Assembly (NCBI RefSeq): GCF_003594935.2
Contig: NZ_CP043342.1
Span: 620,001-684,000, forward strand
Source of the DNA: Enterobacter huaxiensis
Lineage (GTDB): Bacteria > Pseudomonadota > Gammaproteobacteria > Enterobacterales > Enterobacteriaceae
Length of the DNA stretch: 64,000 nt
Reading direction: 5' to 3'
In this document: piece by piece, positions 1 through 8,953 of the stretch
Layout: every line of letters starts with the position of its first letter
How positions within the stretch are numbered: position 1 is the stretch's first letter
Position numbers and translations under genes: made by a program
Notes under the pieces: generated by a model
What the model saw: only the letters and a program-made list of their open reading frames with translations
Databases searched by the model: none
Told to the model about the DNA's origin: nothing

Positions 1-2
1 GC

Positions 3-1031
3 GTGATAAGCGGTTATTTGGGTAAGAACTGGGGCATCTTATTAGGCGCGCTCTATTTTGTGATGCTGGTGATCTGGATGTTTGTCTATTCCACTGCCAT
101 CACCAACGACAGCGCCTCCTATTTACACACCTTCGGCGTAACCGAAGGGCTAGCGTCTGAAAACCCTTTCTACGGCTTATTCCTGATCTGCATTCTGGTG
201 GCGATCTCCTCACGTGGTGAAAAGCTGTTGTTTAAAGTCTCCAGCCTGATGGTGCTTACCAAGCTGTTTGTGGTTGCGGCGCTGGGGCTGTCGATGATTG
301 GCCTCTGGCATTTAGCCAACGTAGGTATGCTACCGCCGATGGGCCTGTTGATTAAAAACGCCATCATTACGCTGCCTTTTACCTTAACCTCAATTCTCTT
401 TATCCAGACCCTGAGCCCGATGGTCATCTCCTATCGCTCACGGGAAAAATCAGTTGAAGTGGCGCGCCATAAAGCGCTGCGGGCGATGAATATTGCCTTT
501 GTTGTGTTGTTTGTGACGGTCTTTTTCTATGCTGTCTCTTTCACCCTGGCGATGGGGCACGATGAGGCGGTAAAAGCCTACGAGCAGAATATTTCCGCCC
601 TCGCGATCGCGGCGCAGTTTATCAGCGGCGACGGCGCGGGCTGGGTCAAAATCGTCAGCGTGATCCTCAATATTTTCGCCGTCATGACCGCCTTCTTCGG
701 CGTCTACCTCGGTTTTCGCGAGGCTACGCAGGGCATTGTGATGAATATCCTGCGCCGAAGAATGCCGACGGAGAAGATCAACGAGCGCACCGTCCAGCGC
801 GGCATCATGCTGTTCGCTATTCTGCTGGCCTGGAGCGCGATAGTGTTAAACGCTCCCGTGCTCAGCTTCACCTCTATTTGCAGCCCGATTTTCGGCATGG
901 TGGGCTGTCTGATCCCTGCATGGCTGGTCTACAAAGTTCCGGCGCTGCACAAATATAAAGGCGTATCGCTGGTGATTATCGTCATCACCGGGCTGCTGCT
1001 TTGTGTTTCTCCTTTCCTCGCATTCTCCTGA
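3..1031 (+). CDS. cyuP: CyuP/YhaO-type serine-cysteine transporter (5' truncated)
   Basis: Inner-membrane amino-acid permease of the hydroxy/aromatic amino acid permease (SdaC/TdcC-like) family. The window edge cuts off its N-terminus, so the first codon shown is not the start. About nine hydrophobic helices remain, with the long final helix ending in VSPFLAFS. The next gene is the cysteine desulfidase cyuA, the partner of yhaO (cyuP, also called dlsT) in E. coli, which supports a role in cysteine/serine import feeding anaerobic cysteine catabolism. The stop lies 20 bp before the cyuA ATG, so the two are very likely co-transcribed. Substrate is inferred from family and neighbour. Confidence 0.88.
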   Translation: MISGYLGKNWGILLGALYFVMLVIWMFVYSTAITNDSASYLHTFGVTEGLASENPFYGLFLICILVAISSRGEKLLFKVSSLMVLTKLFVVAALGLSMIGLWHLANVGMLPPMGLLIKNAIITLPFTLTSILFIQTLSPMVISYRSREKSVEVARHKALRAMNIAFVVLFVTVFFYAVSFTLAMGHDEAVKAYEQNISALAIAAQFISGDGAGWVKIVSVILNIFAVMTAFFGVYLGFREATQGIVMNILRRRMPTEKINERTVQRGIMLFAILLAWSAIVLNAPVLSFTSICSPIFGMVGCLIPAWLVYKVPALHKYKGVSLVIIVITGLLLCVSPFLAFS

Positions 1032-1051
1032 GGGCAAATAAGGTCGTAACG

Positions 1052-2356
1052 ATGTCTGAGCTAACAAATCCTTTATGGAATCATTTTATTCGCGCGGTGC
1101 AGGAAGAGGTTAAACCTGCGCTTGGGTGTACGGAGCCTGTCTCACTGGCGCTGGCCTGTGCGATAGCCGCAGAGCAGCTATCCGGTGAGATCACGCAGGT
1201 TGAAGCGTGGGTGTCGCCAAACCTGTTGAAGAATGGGCTTGGCGTTACGGTGCCGGGTACGGGCATGGTCGGGTTGCCCATTGCGGCGGCGCTGGGCGCC
1301 ATTGGCGGTAATGCGCAGGCCGGGCTGGAGGTGCTGAAAGATGCCTCAGCTGAGGCGCTGGCGCGCGCTAAATGCCTGCTGGCCGAGGGTAAGGTACAGG
1401 TGACGCTACAGGAGCCTTGCGATGAGATTCTCTATTCCCGCGCCTGCGTTTACGCGGGTGACGCCTCGGCAATGGTCACCATCGCCGGCGGGCATACGCG
1501 GGTGGTGGAGGTGGTGCGACAGGGCGAAACCTGTTTCACGCTTGGCGATCTTCAGGGCGAGCGTAGAGACGATCCGCTGAAGGTCCTTTCCAGCGTCTCG
1601 CTGTCGCAAATCCTCGAGTTTGTGGAACAGGTTCCCTTTGAGGCGATCCGTTTCATCCTGCAGGCGGGGCGGTTGAACGATGCGCTATCCCGTGAAGGAC
1701 TCAGCGGAAAGTGGGGGCTGCACATTGGCGCAACGCTCAGTAAGCAGCGCTCGCGCGGATGGATGGCGCAGGATTTGGGCTCAGACATTGTTATCCGTAC
1801 CAGCGCAGCCTCGGATGCCAGGATGGGCGGCGCGACGTTGCCAGCGATGAGTAACTCAGGCTCCGGTAATCAGGGGATCGCGGCCACCATGCCGGTTGTC
1901 GTGGTTGCTGAGCACGTTCAGGCCGATGACGAACGGCTGGCGCGGGCGCTGATGCTTTCGCATCTAACGGCAATCTATATTCACTACCAGCTTCCACGTC
2001 TGTCGGCGTTATGTGCAGCGACAACCGCTGGAATGGGCTCAGCCGCAGGGATGGCGTGGCTGATGGGCGGAGACTACCGGACAATTTCAATGGCGATAGG
2101 TAGCATGATCGGGGACGTTAGCGGGATGATCTGTGACGGCGCCTCTAACAGCTGCGCAATGAAAGTCTCAACCAGCGTCAGCAGCGCATGGAAAGCGGTG
2201 ATGATGGCGCTGGATGATACTGCCGTGACGGGCTACGAGGGGATTGTGGCGCACGATGTGGAGCAATCCATAGCCAACCTGTGTTCGCTTGCGTGTCGCT
2301 CGATGCAGGAAACGGATCGGCAGATTATTGCGATTATGGCAGGAAAAGTGTCGTGA
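1052..2356 (+). CDS. cyuA: L-cysteine desulfidase CyuA (YhaM, UPF0597)
   Basis: Cytosolic iron-sulfur enzyme that splits L-cysteine to pyruvate, ammonia and sulfide; 434 residues, matching the usual length of about 436. The N-terminal KPALGCTEP motif supplies one conserved cysteine. Further cysteines lie in [11 protein letters not shown] and in [14 protein letters not shown], as expected for the family's 4Fe-4S ligands. The ATG at 1052 (MSELTNPLW) is preferred over an upstream in-frame start at 1001, which would lie inside cyuP. It follows cyuP by 20 bp. A palindromic repeat sits directly downstream, and the small yhaL gene found here in E. coli is absent. Confidence 0.92.
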   Translation: MSELTNPLWNHFIRAVQEEVKPALGCTEPVSLALACAIAAEQLSGEITQVEAWVSPNLLKNGLGVTVPGTGMVGLPIAAALGAIGGNAQAGLEVLKDASAEALARAKCLLAEGKVQVTLQEPCDEILYSRACVYAGDASAMVTIAGGHTRVVEVVRQGETCFTLGDLQGERRDDPLKVLSSVSLSQILEFVEQVPFEAIRFILQAGRLNDALSREGLSGKWGLHIGATLSKQRSRGWMAQDLGSDIVIRTSAASDARMGGATLPAMSNSGSGNQGIAATMPVVVVAEHVQADDERLARALMLSHLTAIYIHYQLPRLSALCAATTAGMGSAAGMAWLMGGDYRTISMAIGSMIGDVSGMICDGASNSCAMKVSTSVSSAWKAVMMALDDTAVTGYEGIVAHDVEQSIANLCSLACRSMQETDRQIIAIMAGKVS

Positions 2357-2374
2357 TTTAATCCAACCCGTTCC

Positions 2375-2406
2375 CCTCACCCTAACCCTCTCCCACAGGG
2401 AGAGGG
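2375..2406. repeat. GAGAGGG palindromic repeat, copy 1
   Basis: Arms CCCTCTCCC and GGGAGAGGG around ACA, preceded by CCCTCACCCTAA. It lies between the convergent ends of cyuA and yhaK. Same family as the copies near 6.3, 15.0, 16.5, 20.5, 22.7 and 51.2 kb. It may act as a transcription end or mRNA-protecting hairpin (inference). Confidence 0.85.
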
Positions 2407-2435
2407 AACCGATCGAGCGAGGGGGCGTGTTTATC

Positions 2436-3137
2436 TTAAACCGGCAAATCAATCAGCAGCGCGCGCAGCGGCGTATCCGCCACCAGGGTAATATTCGCTT
2501 CGTCACGAATAAACGCCCCGTCGCCGCAGGTGAGCGCTTCTTTCTCTTCCGTGTGCGTCACCGCATGCACGGTCCCGTGAATCGACTGCAGATAGGCGCG
2601 CGGGCCGTGGAGCTGGAAGCTCGCCTGTTCGCCTTTCTTCAAATCGATATGATGCAGCCACACCTGCTGGCGCAGCTGCAGGCTGCCTTTGCTGCCGTCC
2701 GGCGACGCAATCAGCTGCTGCTTATCGCCGGCTAAATCTATCTTCTGCACCAGCGGGTTTTCCCGCTCTGGGCAGGCATCCAGCCACAGCTGCATACGGG
2801 TCAGCGTTTTGTCTTTGCTGAGGTTATGCTCGCTGTAGCTTATGCCGGGCTGCGTGGAAATTAATAACGCTTCGCCAGCCTTTGCCTGGACATGATTGCC
2901 CTCGCTATCGCGGTATTCTGCCTCGCCTTCCAGGATCAGGTTCAGGATATCGACTTTCGGGTACGTACGCGGCTGGAAGGAGGCGCCCGGGGCGAGCACT
3001 TCCTGATTCAACACGCGCAATGAAGCGTAACCGAGGAGTTTTGGGTCAAAGTAGTGTCCAAAGGAAAAGGTGTAGCGGGCCTGCAGCCAACCGAAATCGG
3101 CTTGTCCGCACTGTTTAGCTGTTCTTGTCGTAATCAT
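2436..3137 (-). CDS. yhaK: Pirin family protein YhaK
   Basis: Bicupin of the pirin family, 233 residues, the E. coli YhaK length. The N-terminal cupin has the typical PHPHR-region equivalent around FGHYFDPKLLGYASLRVLN, followed by the second barrel with HGPRAYLQSIHGTVHAV. E. coli YhaK is a cytosolic pirin-like protein proposed to respond to oxidants; its reaction is not established. Start ATG at 3137 is preceded by AGAGAGG. Divergent from the LysR gene yhaJ with about 100 bp between, so YhaJ probably regulates it, as in E. coli (inference). Confidence 0.9.
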   Translation of the reverse strand: MITTRTAKQCGQADFGWLQARYTFSFGHYFDPKLLGYASLRVLNQEVLAPGASFQPRTYPKVDILNLILEGEAEYRDSEGNHVQAKAGEALLISTQPGISYSEHNLSKDKTLTRMQLWLDACPERENPLVQKIDLAGDKQQLIASPDGSKGSLQLRQQVWLHHIDLKKGEQASFQLHGPRAYLQSIHGTVHAVTHTEEKEALTCGDGAFIRDEANITLVADTPLRALLIDLPV

Positions 3138-3241
3138 AAACTTGACCTCTCTTTACACTAAAACAATGGTAAAGGTATGGACGCTGCATTGTTAGCCAGA
3201 TATTCTGCCCGGTATGTTCAAATTTCCTGAATGAGAACGAG

Positions 3242-4144
3242 ATGGCTAAAGAGAGAGCATTGACGCTTGAGGCGCTTCGCGTCATGGACGCGATAGACCG
3301 GCGTGGCAGCTTTGCCGCTGCGGCAGATGAACTGGGGCGCGTTCCGTCTGCGCTGAGCTATACCATGCAGAAGCTGGAGGAAGAGCTGGACGTGGTGCTT
3401 TTTGACCGCTCCGGTCATCGAACAAAATTCACCAACGTTGGCCGTATGCTGCTGGAACGTGGACGGGTGCTGCTAGAAGCGGCGGACAAACTCACCACGG
3501 ACGCCGAAGCGCTGGCGCGCGGCTGGGAAACGCATCTGACGCTGGTGACCGAAGCACTCGTGCCCACAGAAGCGCTGTTCCCGCTGGTAGACAGGCTGGC
3601 CGCAAAAGCCAATACCCAGCTGTCGATCATCACCGAGGTGCTGGCAGGCGCGTGGGAGCGGCTGGAGACGGGCAGGGCGGATATCGTGATTGCGCCGGAT
3701 ATGCACTTCCGCTCTTCGTCTGAAATCAACTCCCGCAAGCTTTATAGCGTGATGAACGTCTACGTCGCCGCGCCGGATCACCCGATTCATCACGAGCCGG
3801 AGCCGCTCTCTGAAGTGACGCGCGTGAAGTATCGCGGCGTAGCGGTAGCAGACACCGCGCGCGAGCGCCCGGTGTTAACGGTACAGCTGCTGGATAAACA
3901 GCCGCGTTTGACCGTCACGTCGCTGGAAGATAAGCGCCAGGCGCTGCTGGCGGGATTGGGCGTGGCGACGATGCCTTATCCGTTTGTTGAAAAGGATATT
4001 GCCGAAGGGCGGCTGCGCGTAGTCAGCCCGGAATACACCAGCGAAGTGGATATTATTATGGCGTGGCGACGCGACAGCATGGGCGAAGCCAAATCGTGGT
4101 GCCTTCGCGAAATACCAAAGCTCTTTGCCCACCACAATAAATAA
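3242..4144 (+). CDS. yhaJ: LysR-type regulator YhaJ
   Basis: LysR family transcription factor of 300 residues. The N-terminal winged helix-turn-helix (LEALRVMDAIDRRGSFAAAADELGRVPSALS) is followed by the effector-binding domain. E. coli YhaJ activates the neighbouring yhaK and yqjF and responds to aromatic metabolites; the same neighbours occur here. Start ATG at 3242 has a GAACGAG upstream. The gene is divergent from yhaK and convergent with yhaH, and a REP element follows. Confidence 0.9.
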   Translation: MAKERALTLEALRVMDAIDRRGSFAAAADELGRVPSALSYTMQKLEEELDVVLFDRSGHRTKFTNVGRMLLERGRVLLEAADKLTTDAEALARGWETHLTLVTEALVPTEALFPLVDRLAAKANTQLSIITEVLAGAWERLETGRADIVIAPDMHFRSSSEINSRKLYSVMNVYVAAPDHPIHHEPEPLSEVTRVKYRGVAVADTARERPVLTVQLLDKQPRLTVTSLEDKRQALLAGLGVATMPYPFVEKDIAEGRLRVVSPEYTSEVDIIMAWRRDSMGEAKSWCLREIPKLFAHHNK

Positions 4145-4149
4145 TATCG

Positions 4150-4180
4150 TAGGCCCGGTAAGCGTAAGCGCCACCGGGCT
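4150..4180. repeat. REP element (single)
   Basis: Imperfect palindrome TAGGCCCGGTAAGCG...CGCCACCGGGCT between the convergent ends of yhaJ and yhaH. It matches the enterobacterial REP consensus and the paired copies at 31.3 and 32.7 kb. Confidence 0.85.
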
Positions 4181-4185
4181 CTGAT

Positions 4186-4551
4186 TTACATGCCGGCTTT
4201 CGGGTCCGGACCAAAGCGGTTTTCACCCGGCGTGCCGTTCTGGCAGTTGAAGATCAAAATCACGATCCAGCCAATGACCGGAATCAACAGCAGCAATAAC
4301 CACCAGGCTGAACGATCGGTATCATGCAGGCGGCGGAACTGCACGGCCCAGGAAGGCAGCAGAATAAACACGCCGTAAATTGACGTCAGAATGCCTTCAC
4401 CCCCCGCCCGTTCCCAGCCAAGAATTTTATCGATAATGCCCAGCACCATGATGAGAACGAAGTTCACCAGAATGAACATCCAATATTCTTTGCGGCGGGC
4501 GCGGCCACCAAATCCAACGTAGTTGCGCAGTACTTTTAAATACCAGTCCAT
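4186..4551 (-). CDS. yhaH: DUF805 inner-membrane protein YhaH
   Basis: Small integral membrane protein of 121 residues from the DUF805 family. It starts with the family signature MDWYLKVLRNYVGFGGRARRKEYW (conserved stretch split over the first 24 residues) and has four hydrophobic segments, the last ending near FGPDPKAGM. E. coli YhaH has the same length and place. Function unknown. Probably monocistronic; yqjG begins further downstream on the same strand but is separated by a terminator. Confidence 0.88.
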   Translation of the reverse strand: MDWYLKVLRNYVGFGGRARRKEYWMFILVNFVLIMVLGIIDKILGWERAGGEGILTSIYGVFILLPSWAVQFRRLHDTDRSAWWLLLLLIPVIGWIVILIFNCQNGTPGENRFGPDPKAGM

Positions 4552-4625
4552 TTTTCCTTGCCTCTTTAATCAGTCAATCACTTGTTTTCTAAGCGATCGA
4601 GGTAAGGATAGATGGATATGATGAA

Positions 4626-4653
4626 TTAAAAAAGGGTATCTATTGATACCCTT
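4626..4653 (-). terminator. Terminator of yqjG
   Basis: On the minus strand, AAGGGTATC / GATACCCTT stem with a four-base loop followed by a T run, directly after the yqjG stop. Confidence 0.85.
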
Positions 4654-4658
4654 TATAT

Positions 4659-5645
4659 TTATCCGAAGCGGACGTCGCGCCCGTGCGGTTCATCCAGATC
4701 CTGCCACGGGCCAATGGAGATAATGCCCGTTGGGTTAATGGTCTTATGGCTCCGGTAGTAATGGGTGCGGATATGGTCAAAATCGACCGTTTCGGCAATG
4801 CCCGGCATCTGGTAGATGTCGCGCAGGAAACCATACAGGTTCAGATAGTCGCTGATGCGATGCTTATCGCACTTAAAGTGGGTGACGTAGACCGGATCGA
4901 AGCGTACCAGCGTGGTCCAGAGGCGGATATCCGCTTCCGTCAGCCGATCGCCCGTCAGGTAGCGGTGCTGGCCGAGGATCTGCTCCAGACGCTCCAGGGA
5001 TTCAAACACTTTCCCGACCGCTTCGTCGTAGGCTTCCTGGCTGGTGGCAAAGCCGGCCTTATAGACGCCGTTGTTTACGTTGTCGTAGATCCAGCCGTTA
5101 AGCTCGTCAATCTTGCCGCGCAGCTCAACCGGATAGTAATCCCCGGCGCGAGCGCCGTGCGCGTCAAACGCGGTATTGAACATGCGGATAATCTCCGCCG
5201 ATTCATTGCTGACGATCGTCTGGTTTTTCTTGTCCCACAGCACCGGTACGGTGACGCGACCCGTGTAGTGCGGATCGGCGCGCAGATAAAGCTGGTAGAG
5301 GAAATCGTGGTGGTAAAGGTCATCGCCGGTGGCGGCAGGGAAATCACTGTCGAACGTCCAGCCGTTTTCCAGCATCAGCGGGTTCACCACCGAAACCGGA
5401 ATGAGCGATTCGAGGCCTTTCAGTTTACGCACAATCAGCGTGCGGTGCGCCCACGGGCAGGCGAGAGAGACGTACAGATGATAACGATCTTTCTCCGCGG
5501 CAAAACCACTTTCTCCGCTTGGACCGGCTGCACCGTCAGCGGTAAGCCAGTTACGGAAGGCCGAAACAGAGCGCTTGAAGCGACCACCGGTGGATTTGGT
5601 GTCATACCAGACATCCTGCCAGACGCCGTCTACGAGTTGTCCCAT
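4659..5645 (-). CDS. yqjG: Glutathionyl-hydroquinone reductase YqjG
   Basis: Xi-class glutathione transferase, 328 residues. It reduces glutathionyl-hydroquinones to hydroquinones in the cytosol. The catalytic Cys63 is in the motif ACPWAHRTL, and the C-terminal helical GST domain includes DIRLWTTLVRFDPVY. Length and motif match E. coli YqjG. ATG at 5645 has a GGAGAAAAAA ribosome site. Upstream lies yqjF on the same strand, separated by a strong palindrome. In E. coli, YhaJ regulates yqjF, and yqjFG respond to aromatics. Confidence 0.93.
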   Translation of the reverse strand: MGQLVDGVWQDVWYDTKSTGGRFKRSVSAFRNWLTADGAAGPSGESGFAAEKDRYHLYVSLACPWAHRTLIVRKLKGLESLIPVSVVNPLMLENGWTFDSDFPAATGDDLYHHDFLYQLYLRADPHYTGRVTVPVLWDKKNQTIVSNESAEIIRMFNTAFDAHGARAGDYYPVELRGKIDELNGWIYDNVNNGVYKAGFATSQEAYDEAVGKVFESLERLEQILGQHRYLTGDRLTEADIRLWTTLVRFDPVYVTHFKCDKHRISDYLNLYGFLRDIYQMPGIAETVDFDHIRTHYYRSHKTINPTGIISIGPWQDLDEPHGRDVRFG

Positions 5646-5669
5646 TTTTTTCTCCTCCGTCAGATAGCA

Positions 5670-5695
5670 AAAGCGAGGAGATATCTCCTCGCTTT
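5670..5695. terminator. Palindrome between yqjF and yqjG
   Basis: Perfect inverted repeat with arms AAAGCGAGGAGAT and its complement, 23 bp downstream of the yqjF stop. Likely a terminator or attenuator that partly separates yqjG from yqjF; its T run is short. Confidence 0.7.
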
Positions 5696-5717
5696 GAATT
5701 TATTCAGTATAGCGTGC

Positions 5718-6110
5718 TTACCACTTCTTATTCAGAAGGCGGTCGATGCTGTACGCGCCTGGACCCGTGATAGCCAGCAGCAGGAAGCCGCCTGCGATGG
5801 TCAGGTTTTTCATGAACATCAGGGAGTTCACGCCTTCAGCAAAGTTGCTGTGGAAGATGAACGCCGTCAGCAGGGTAAAGCCTGCGGTGAACAGTGCAGT
5901 GGTGCGGGTCAGGAAGCCGAACAGCACTGCCAGGCCGCCGCCGAACTCAAGCAGAATGGTCAGTGGCAGCAGGAACCCCGGCACGCCCATGGCTTCCATA
6001 TACTGCTGGGTACCCGCATAGCCGGTGATTTTGCCCCAACCTGCGGTGATGAACAGAATTGGCATCAGAATACGCGCTACCAGTACACCAACATCTTCTA
6101 ATTTTTTCAT
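5718..6110 (-). CDS. yqjF: DoxX family membrane protein YqjF
   Basis: Inner-membrane DoxX-like protein of 130 residues with four hydrophobic helices. Features include the first helix VGVLVARILMPILFITAGWGKI and the acidic-flanked LLEFGGGLAVLFGF. E. coli YqjF has the same size and place. Its promoter in E. coli answers to 2,4-dinitrotoluene breakdown products through YhaJ, whose gene is 2 kb away here. Biochemical role unknown. First gene of the probable yqjF-yqjG unit. Confidence 0.88.
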   Translation of the reverse strand: MKKLEDVGVLVARILMPILFITAGWGKITGYAGTQQYMEAMGVPGFLLPLTILLEFGGGLAVLFGFLTRTTALFTAGFTLLTAFIFHSNFAEGVNSLMFMKNLTIAGGFLLLAITGPGAYSIDRLLNKKW

Positions 6111-6286
6111 TTTACTCTCCAGGAAACCACATCAGCGGCTGAACTTTAAATGTGTGCAAATTCGGGTAGATACCGCGTCTTTGCTGTCGATGGAGAGAAT
6201 CATAAACGGGGCGTGAGACAATTGTTAGCAAGGAAAACTGTCAATCTTTATCAAAGATATTGAGTAAGGGAGCGTGCGGGCTGGTG

Positions 6287-6319
6287 CCCTCACCCCATCC
6301 CTCTCCCACAGGGAGAGGG
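6287..6319. repeat. GAGAGGG palindromic repeat, copy 2
   Basis: CCCTCACCCCAT followed by the CCCTCTCCC-ACA-GGGAGAGGG hairpin. Located downstream of yqjK and upstream of the yqjF promoter region, directly beside the yqjK terminator. Confidence 0.85.
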
Positions 6320-6330
6320 TGCAAAAACAA

Positions 6331-6356
6331 AAAACGGTAACCAGGGTTACCGTTTT
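6331..6356 (-). terminator. Terminator of the yqjA-yqjK cluster
   Basis: Stem AAACGGTAACC / GGTTACCGTTT, followed on the minus strand by a T-rich stretch, eight bases beyond the yqjK stop. It closes the mzrA/yqjCDEK gene group. Confidence 0.85.
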
Positions 6357-6363
6357 GCTTTTA

Positions 6364-6660
6364 TCACCGTAACTGCTGCTGACGAATCGTTGATTTCACC
6401 AGACGCCAGGCGCTCCAGGCACCAAAGCCGCGCCGTGCCCAGCGGATCAGCATATTAGGATGACGAACGGACCAGATAGCCATCACGCTGCTACCGACCA
6501 GCGCCCATGAGCGCAGGCTCAGGACGGTGTTCCAGCCGCGGTCAAATCGACGGGTTGATTCAACCCAGTCGCGACGGCTGGCGGCCAGATCCAGCCGCTG
6601 CTGCTGGATCTGGCTCAACAGATAGGCCTTTCGCTTTTGACGTTCGGCTGTGCTGCTCAC
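6364..6660 (-). CDS. yqjK: YqjK-like protein
   Basis: 98 residues, very close to E. coli YqjK. A charged N-terminal helix (QKRKAYLLSQIQQQRLDLAASRRDW) precedes one hydrophobic segment (LSLRSWALVGSSVMAIWSV) and a basic tail. Starts with GTG at 6660, overlapping the yqjE stop (GTGA), which implies translational coupling. Paralogue-like partners YqjD and YqjE are ribosome-associated membrane proteins in E. coli; a linked role is inferred only. Confidence 0.85.
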   Translation of the reverse strand: MSSTAERQKRKAYLLSQIQQQRLDLAASRRDWVESTRRFDRGWNTVLSLRSWALVGSSVMAIWSVRHPNMLIRWARRGFGAWSAWRLVKSTIRQQQLR

Positions 6661-7055
6661 GATTTATCATCCTCCAGCAGCGAACGATCGTTGGCTAACT
6701 CCTGGCGCGTATGGCGCAGGAAGGTGGACGTGCGCGCTTTGTGCAGCGTCCAGAGGCCGCCAATCAGTGCTGCAACCAGCAGAACGACGGTGGTGGCAAT
6801 CATGGCATTGAGCCGATACTGCGGATCAATTGCCCAGATGATTAACACCATCAGGCTCATCAGACCGAAGGCGGCGAAGAGCATGGTAAGTCCAAGCATC
6901 AGCAGCATCTGGAAGAGATTCGCTTTCTCCTCTTCCAGCTCGACGACTGCCAACCGGACGCGCGTTTCGGCAATGCCGACCAGCGTGGTTAAAATACGCT
7001 GGCCGATACCGAGGACGTTATTAGCAGGCCCTTGTGCGTGACGAGGATCTTCCAT
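6657..7055 (-). CDS. yqjE: Phage holin-like membrane protein YqjE
   Basis: 132 residues with two adjacent transmembrane helices (LFQMLLMLGLTMLFAAFGLM and the segment starting YRLNAMIATTVVLLVAALIGGL), typical of the YqjE family. The ATG at 7055 (MEDPRHAQG) lies 2 bp after the yqjD stop, so it is chosen over a longer in-frame start inside yqjD. Its stop overlaps yqjK. Function not established. Confidence 0.88.
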   Translation of the reverse strand: MEDPRHAQGPANNVLGIGQRILTTLVGIAETRVRLAVVELEEEKANLFQMLLMLGLTMLFAAFGLMSLMVLIIWAIDPQYRLNAMIATTVVLLVAALIGGLWTLHKARTSTFLRHTRQELANDRSLLEDDKS

Positions 7056-7057
7056 AA

Positions 7058-7363
7058 TCAGCGACGCGTCAGCAGAACACCAAGCACCACGCCCACTGCG
7101 GCACCAATGCCTACACCCGTCCATGGATTATCACGAACGTACTCATCTGCACGCGCGGCGGCTTCACGGGTCTGTTTTGCCAGCGCATCACCGGTTTCAC
7201 CCAGGCGATAGCGGCTCTCTTTCAGCGCTTGCTCTGCTTTGCTGCGCAGTTTGCTGACTTCTTCTTTCGACTTATCGGCAGAAGAGTTCAGCACCTCTTC
7301 CAGGGTGTCCGCCAGGGATTTCAGCTCAGCGCGCAGATGTTCTGAAGTTGTATCTTTTGACAT
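7058..7363 (-). CDS. yqjD: DUF883 ribosome-binding membrane protein YqjD
   Basis: 101 residues. A long charged amphipathic helix rich in E/K/S/R precedes a C-terminal glycine-rich transmembrane segment (WTGVGIGAAVGVVLGVLLTRR). This is the ElaB/YqjD/YgaM (DUF883) layout. In E. coli YqjD is sigma-S-dependent, sits in the inner membrane through that C-terminus and binds 70S and 100S ribosomes in stationary phase. Precedes yqjE by 2 bp in a tight operon. Confidence 0.92.
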   Translation of the reverse strand: MSKDTTSEHLRAELKSLADTLEEVLNSSADKSKEEVSKLRSKAEQALKESRYRLGETGDALAKQTREAAARADEYVRDNPWTGVGIGAAVGVVLGVLLTRR

Positions 7364-7392
7364 GATTCTCTCCTGTTAAGATTTCCGTTAAC

Positions 7393-7761
7393 TTAATAAT
7401 CGCGAGCTTCCAGCGCTTTCAGTTCGTCCTGCGCTTCTTGCAACTTCCTCTCGCGTTTAGCAATCTTATCCGCATCCCCTTTCTCTTTCGCTTCCTGCAG
7501 GTCTTGAAGGCGCTCGGCTATCTCGTCCTTTTGCTCAGCGATTTTTTTCTGATGATCGGCACGCAGCTTGCTATCCGTGCAATTGTCTTTCACTTCGCTC
7601 AGCGCTTTTTTCAGGCCGTCCACACGGTGCTGATTGTTATGCTTTTCGGCATAGCTGATTTCACGCTGAATATCCTTTTCTTTCTCCTGACAGAGAGAGG
7701 CGGCGAAGGATGCTGTGCTTAAAGAAAAAAGGGCCAGAGCCAGAGTGATGCGGTATTTCAT
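7393..7761 (-). CDS. yqjC: DUF1090 periplasmic protein YqjC
   Basis: 122 residues with a clear signal peptide (MKYRITLALALFSLSTASFAA), then a single Cys pair (C24 and C55) and a long charged coiled coil (KKIAEQKDEIAERLQDLQEA). The start at 7761 is chosen because the signal peptide begins there; a longer reading frame upstream is non-conserved. Periplasmic, function unknown. Sits between mzrA and yqjD as in E. coli. Confidence 0.87.
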   Translation of the reverse strand: MKYRITLALALFSLSTASFAASLCQEKEKDIQREISYAEKHNNQHRVDGLKKALSEVKDNCTDSKLRADHQKKIAEQKDEIAERLQDLQEAKEKGDADKIAKRERKLQEAQDELKALEARDY

Positions 7762-7904
7762 TATCGAAACCTTCCATTGTGTTACGGCGTGAGCCGTGTT
7801 CCAAATTAATGCGAAGAACATCTGAGGGGTGCTCCGCATACTTAAGCATAGTAAGTAAACGGGGGATTCACCAAAGTGAGTGAAAAGATTCGGAATCCTG
7901 GTAA

Positions 7905-8288
7905 TTATCCAAACCGATGCGACGTATCGCGTAACCGTGACATCCATGAAGCAACGTGGCTATCGTCATCCTGCTGAGCAATGATGTAACCCTGCGGCAG
8001 GGTTCGGTCAAGCACTGCTTTAGCCGCTGCGCTTTGTGCGCTTGAGTCAAATTTTATCAGCAGCACATCGTCCTGCGGCGTGATGCTCTTGAAGCGGATC
8101 CCGTTTGCGTCCAGGTGGTGCCAGACCGAAAAGCCGTCCGGCACGCTGGCACCCTGTTTGACAGGGCGGATAGCCAGCGTTGACTCTTGATGCTGTAACG
8201 CAGACCATACCACAATCAACGCGCTGAACATCATCAGCACGACCATGGCATAAGACAAGCGACGCAAAGAGATCCGGGGGGAAACCAT
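7905..8288 (-). CDS. mzrA: EnvZ/OmpR modulator MzrA
   Basis: 127 residues, the exact E. coli length. One N-terminal membrane anchor (RLSYAMVVLMMFSALIVVWSAL) is followed by a periplasmic domain with a conserved FKSITPQDDVLLIKF segment. MzrA binds EnvZ in the inner membrane and raises OmpR phosphorylation, linking CpxAR to OmpR. Start at 8288 is 2 bp after the yqjA stop, so yqjA and mzrA form one transcript. Upstream in-frame codons fall inside yqjA and were excluded. Confidence 0.9.
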   Translation of the reverse strand: MVSPRISLRRLSYAMVVLMMFSALIVVWSALQHQESTLAIRPVKQGASVPDGFSVWHHLDANGIRFKSITPQDDVLLIKFDSSAQSAAAKAVLDRTLPQGYIIAQQDDDSHVASWMSRLRDTSHRFG

Positions 8289-8290
8289 GG

Positions 8291-8953
8291 TTAACCCCTG
8301 GCCCCGTATTTCTTTTTCCACAACACCACCAGCGAACCTACCAGACCGAAGACCAGAAGGACGACGGGCAGCAGCATCAGACACGACATGAGCTGGTCTT
8401 CGTATTTCATAAAGACCGGCGTTTTGCCCAGGGCGTAGCCCAGCGTGGTCAGGATCAGGACCCACAGCAGGCCGCTCATCCAGTTAAAGAACTGGAAGCG
8501 GGCGCTGCTCAGCCCGGAAAGCCCGGCGATCGTAGGTAAAAGGGTGCGAACAAACGCGATAAAGCGGCCGACCAGCAGCGCTGAAAGCCCGTGCTTGTGG
8601 AAAAGATGGTGCGCGCGCTGATGGTAATGCGCCGGAAGGTGCGAAAGCCAGTTTTGGACGAGCCGCGTATTGCCAAGCCATCGACCCTGAATGTAACTCA
8701 CCCAGCAGCCGAGGCTGGCCGCTATGGTCAACAACACCACGGTCTGTGGGAAAGACATCGCCCCTTTTGCACAGAGTACGCCGACCAGAACCAGCAGGCT
8801 GTCGCCCGGTAAAAAGGCGGCCGGAAGCAGTCCGTTCTCAAGAAACAGGATCATAAACAGGACGAAATAGAGCATGCCAATCATGGAAGGGTTGGCCAGC
8901 GTTTCGAAATCCTGAGCCCAAAGGGCGTTCAGTAGTTGGGTCAAAAGTTCCAT
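8291..8953 (-). CDS. yqjA: DedA family membrane protein YqjA
   Basis: 220-residue DedA/SNARE-associated membrane protein. It has the family glycine/acidic motif [20 protein letters not shown] and the conserved [20 protein letters not shown] segment, with about five membrane helices. E. coli YqjA, redundant with YghB, is needed for proton-motive-force-linked envelope functions, alkaline and drug tolerance. First gene of the yqjA-mzrA operon, which is CpxR-regulated in E. coli. No clear CpxR box was confirmed upstream. Confidence 0.92.
   Translation of the reverse strand: MELLTQLLNALWAQDFETLANPSMIGMLYFVLFMILFLENGLLPAAFLPGDSLLVLVGVLCAKGAMSFPQTVVLLTIAASLGCWVSYIQGRWLGNTRLVQNWLSHLPAHYHQRAHHLFHKHGLSALLVGRFIAFVRTLLPTIAGLSGLSSARFQFFNWMSGLLWVLILTTLGYALGKTPVFMKYEDQLMSCLMLLPVVLLVFGLVGSLVVLWKKKYGARG

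Noticed and set aside
2289..2735. 148-codon frame across the cyuA/yhaK junction
   Set aside because: Runs through a palindromic repeat and two real genes; the peptide LTLSHRERE is the usual translation of that repeat.
4683..6101. 472-codon open frame antisense to yqjG and yqjF
   Set aside because: Spans two real genes and their terminator on the other strand; composition is that of a shadow frame.
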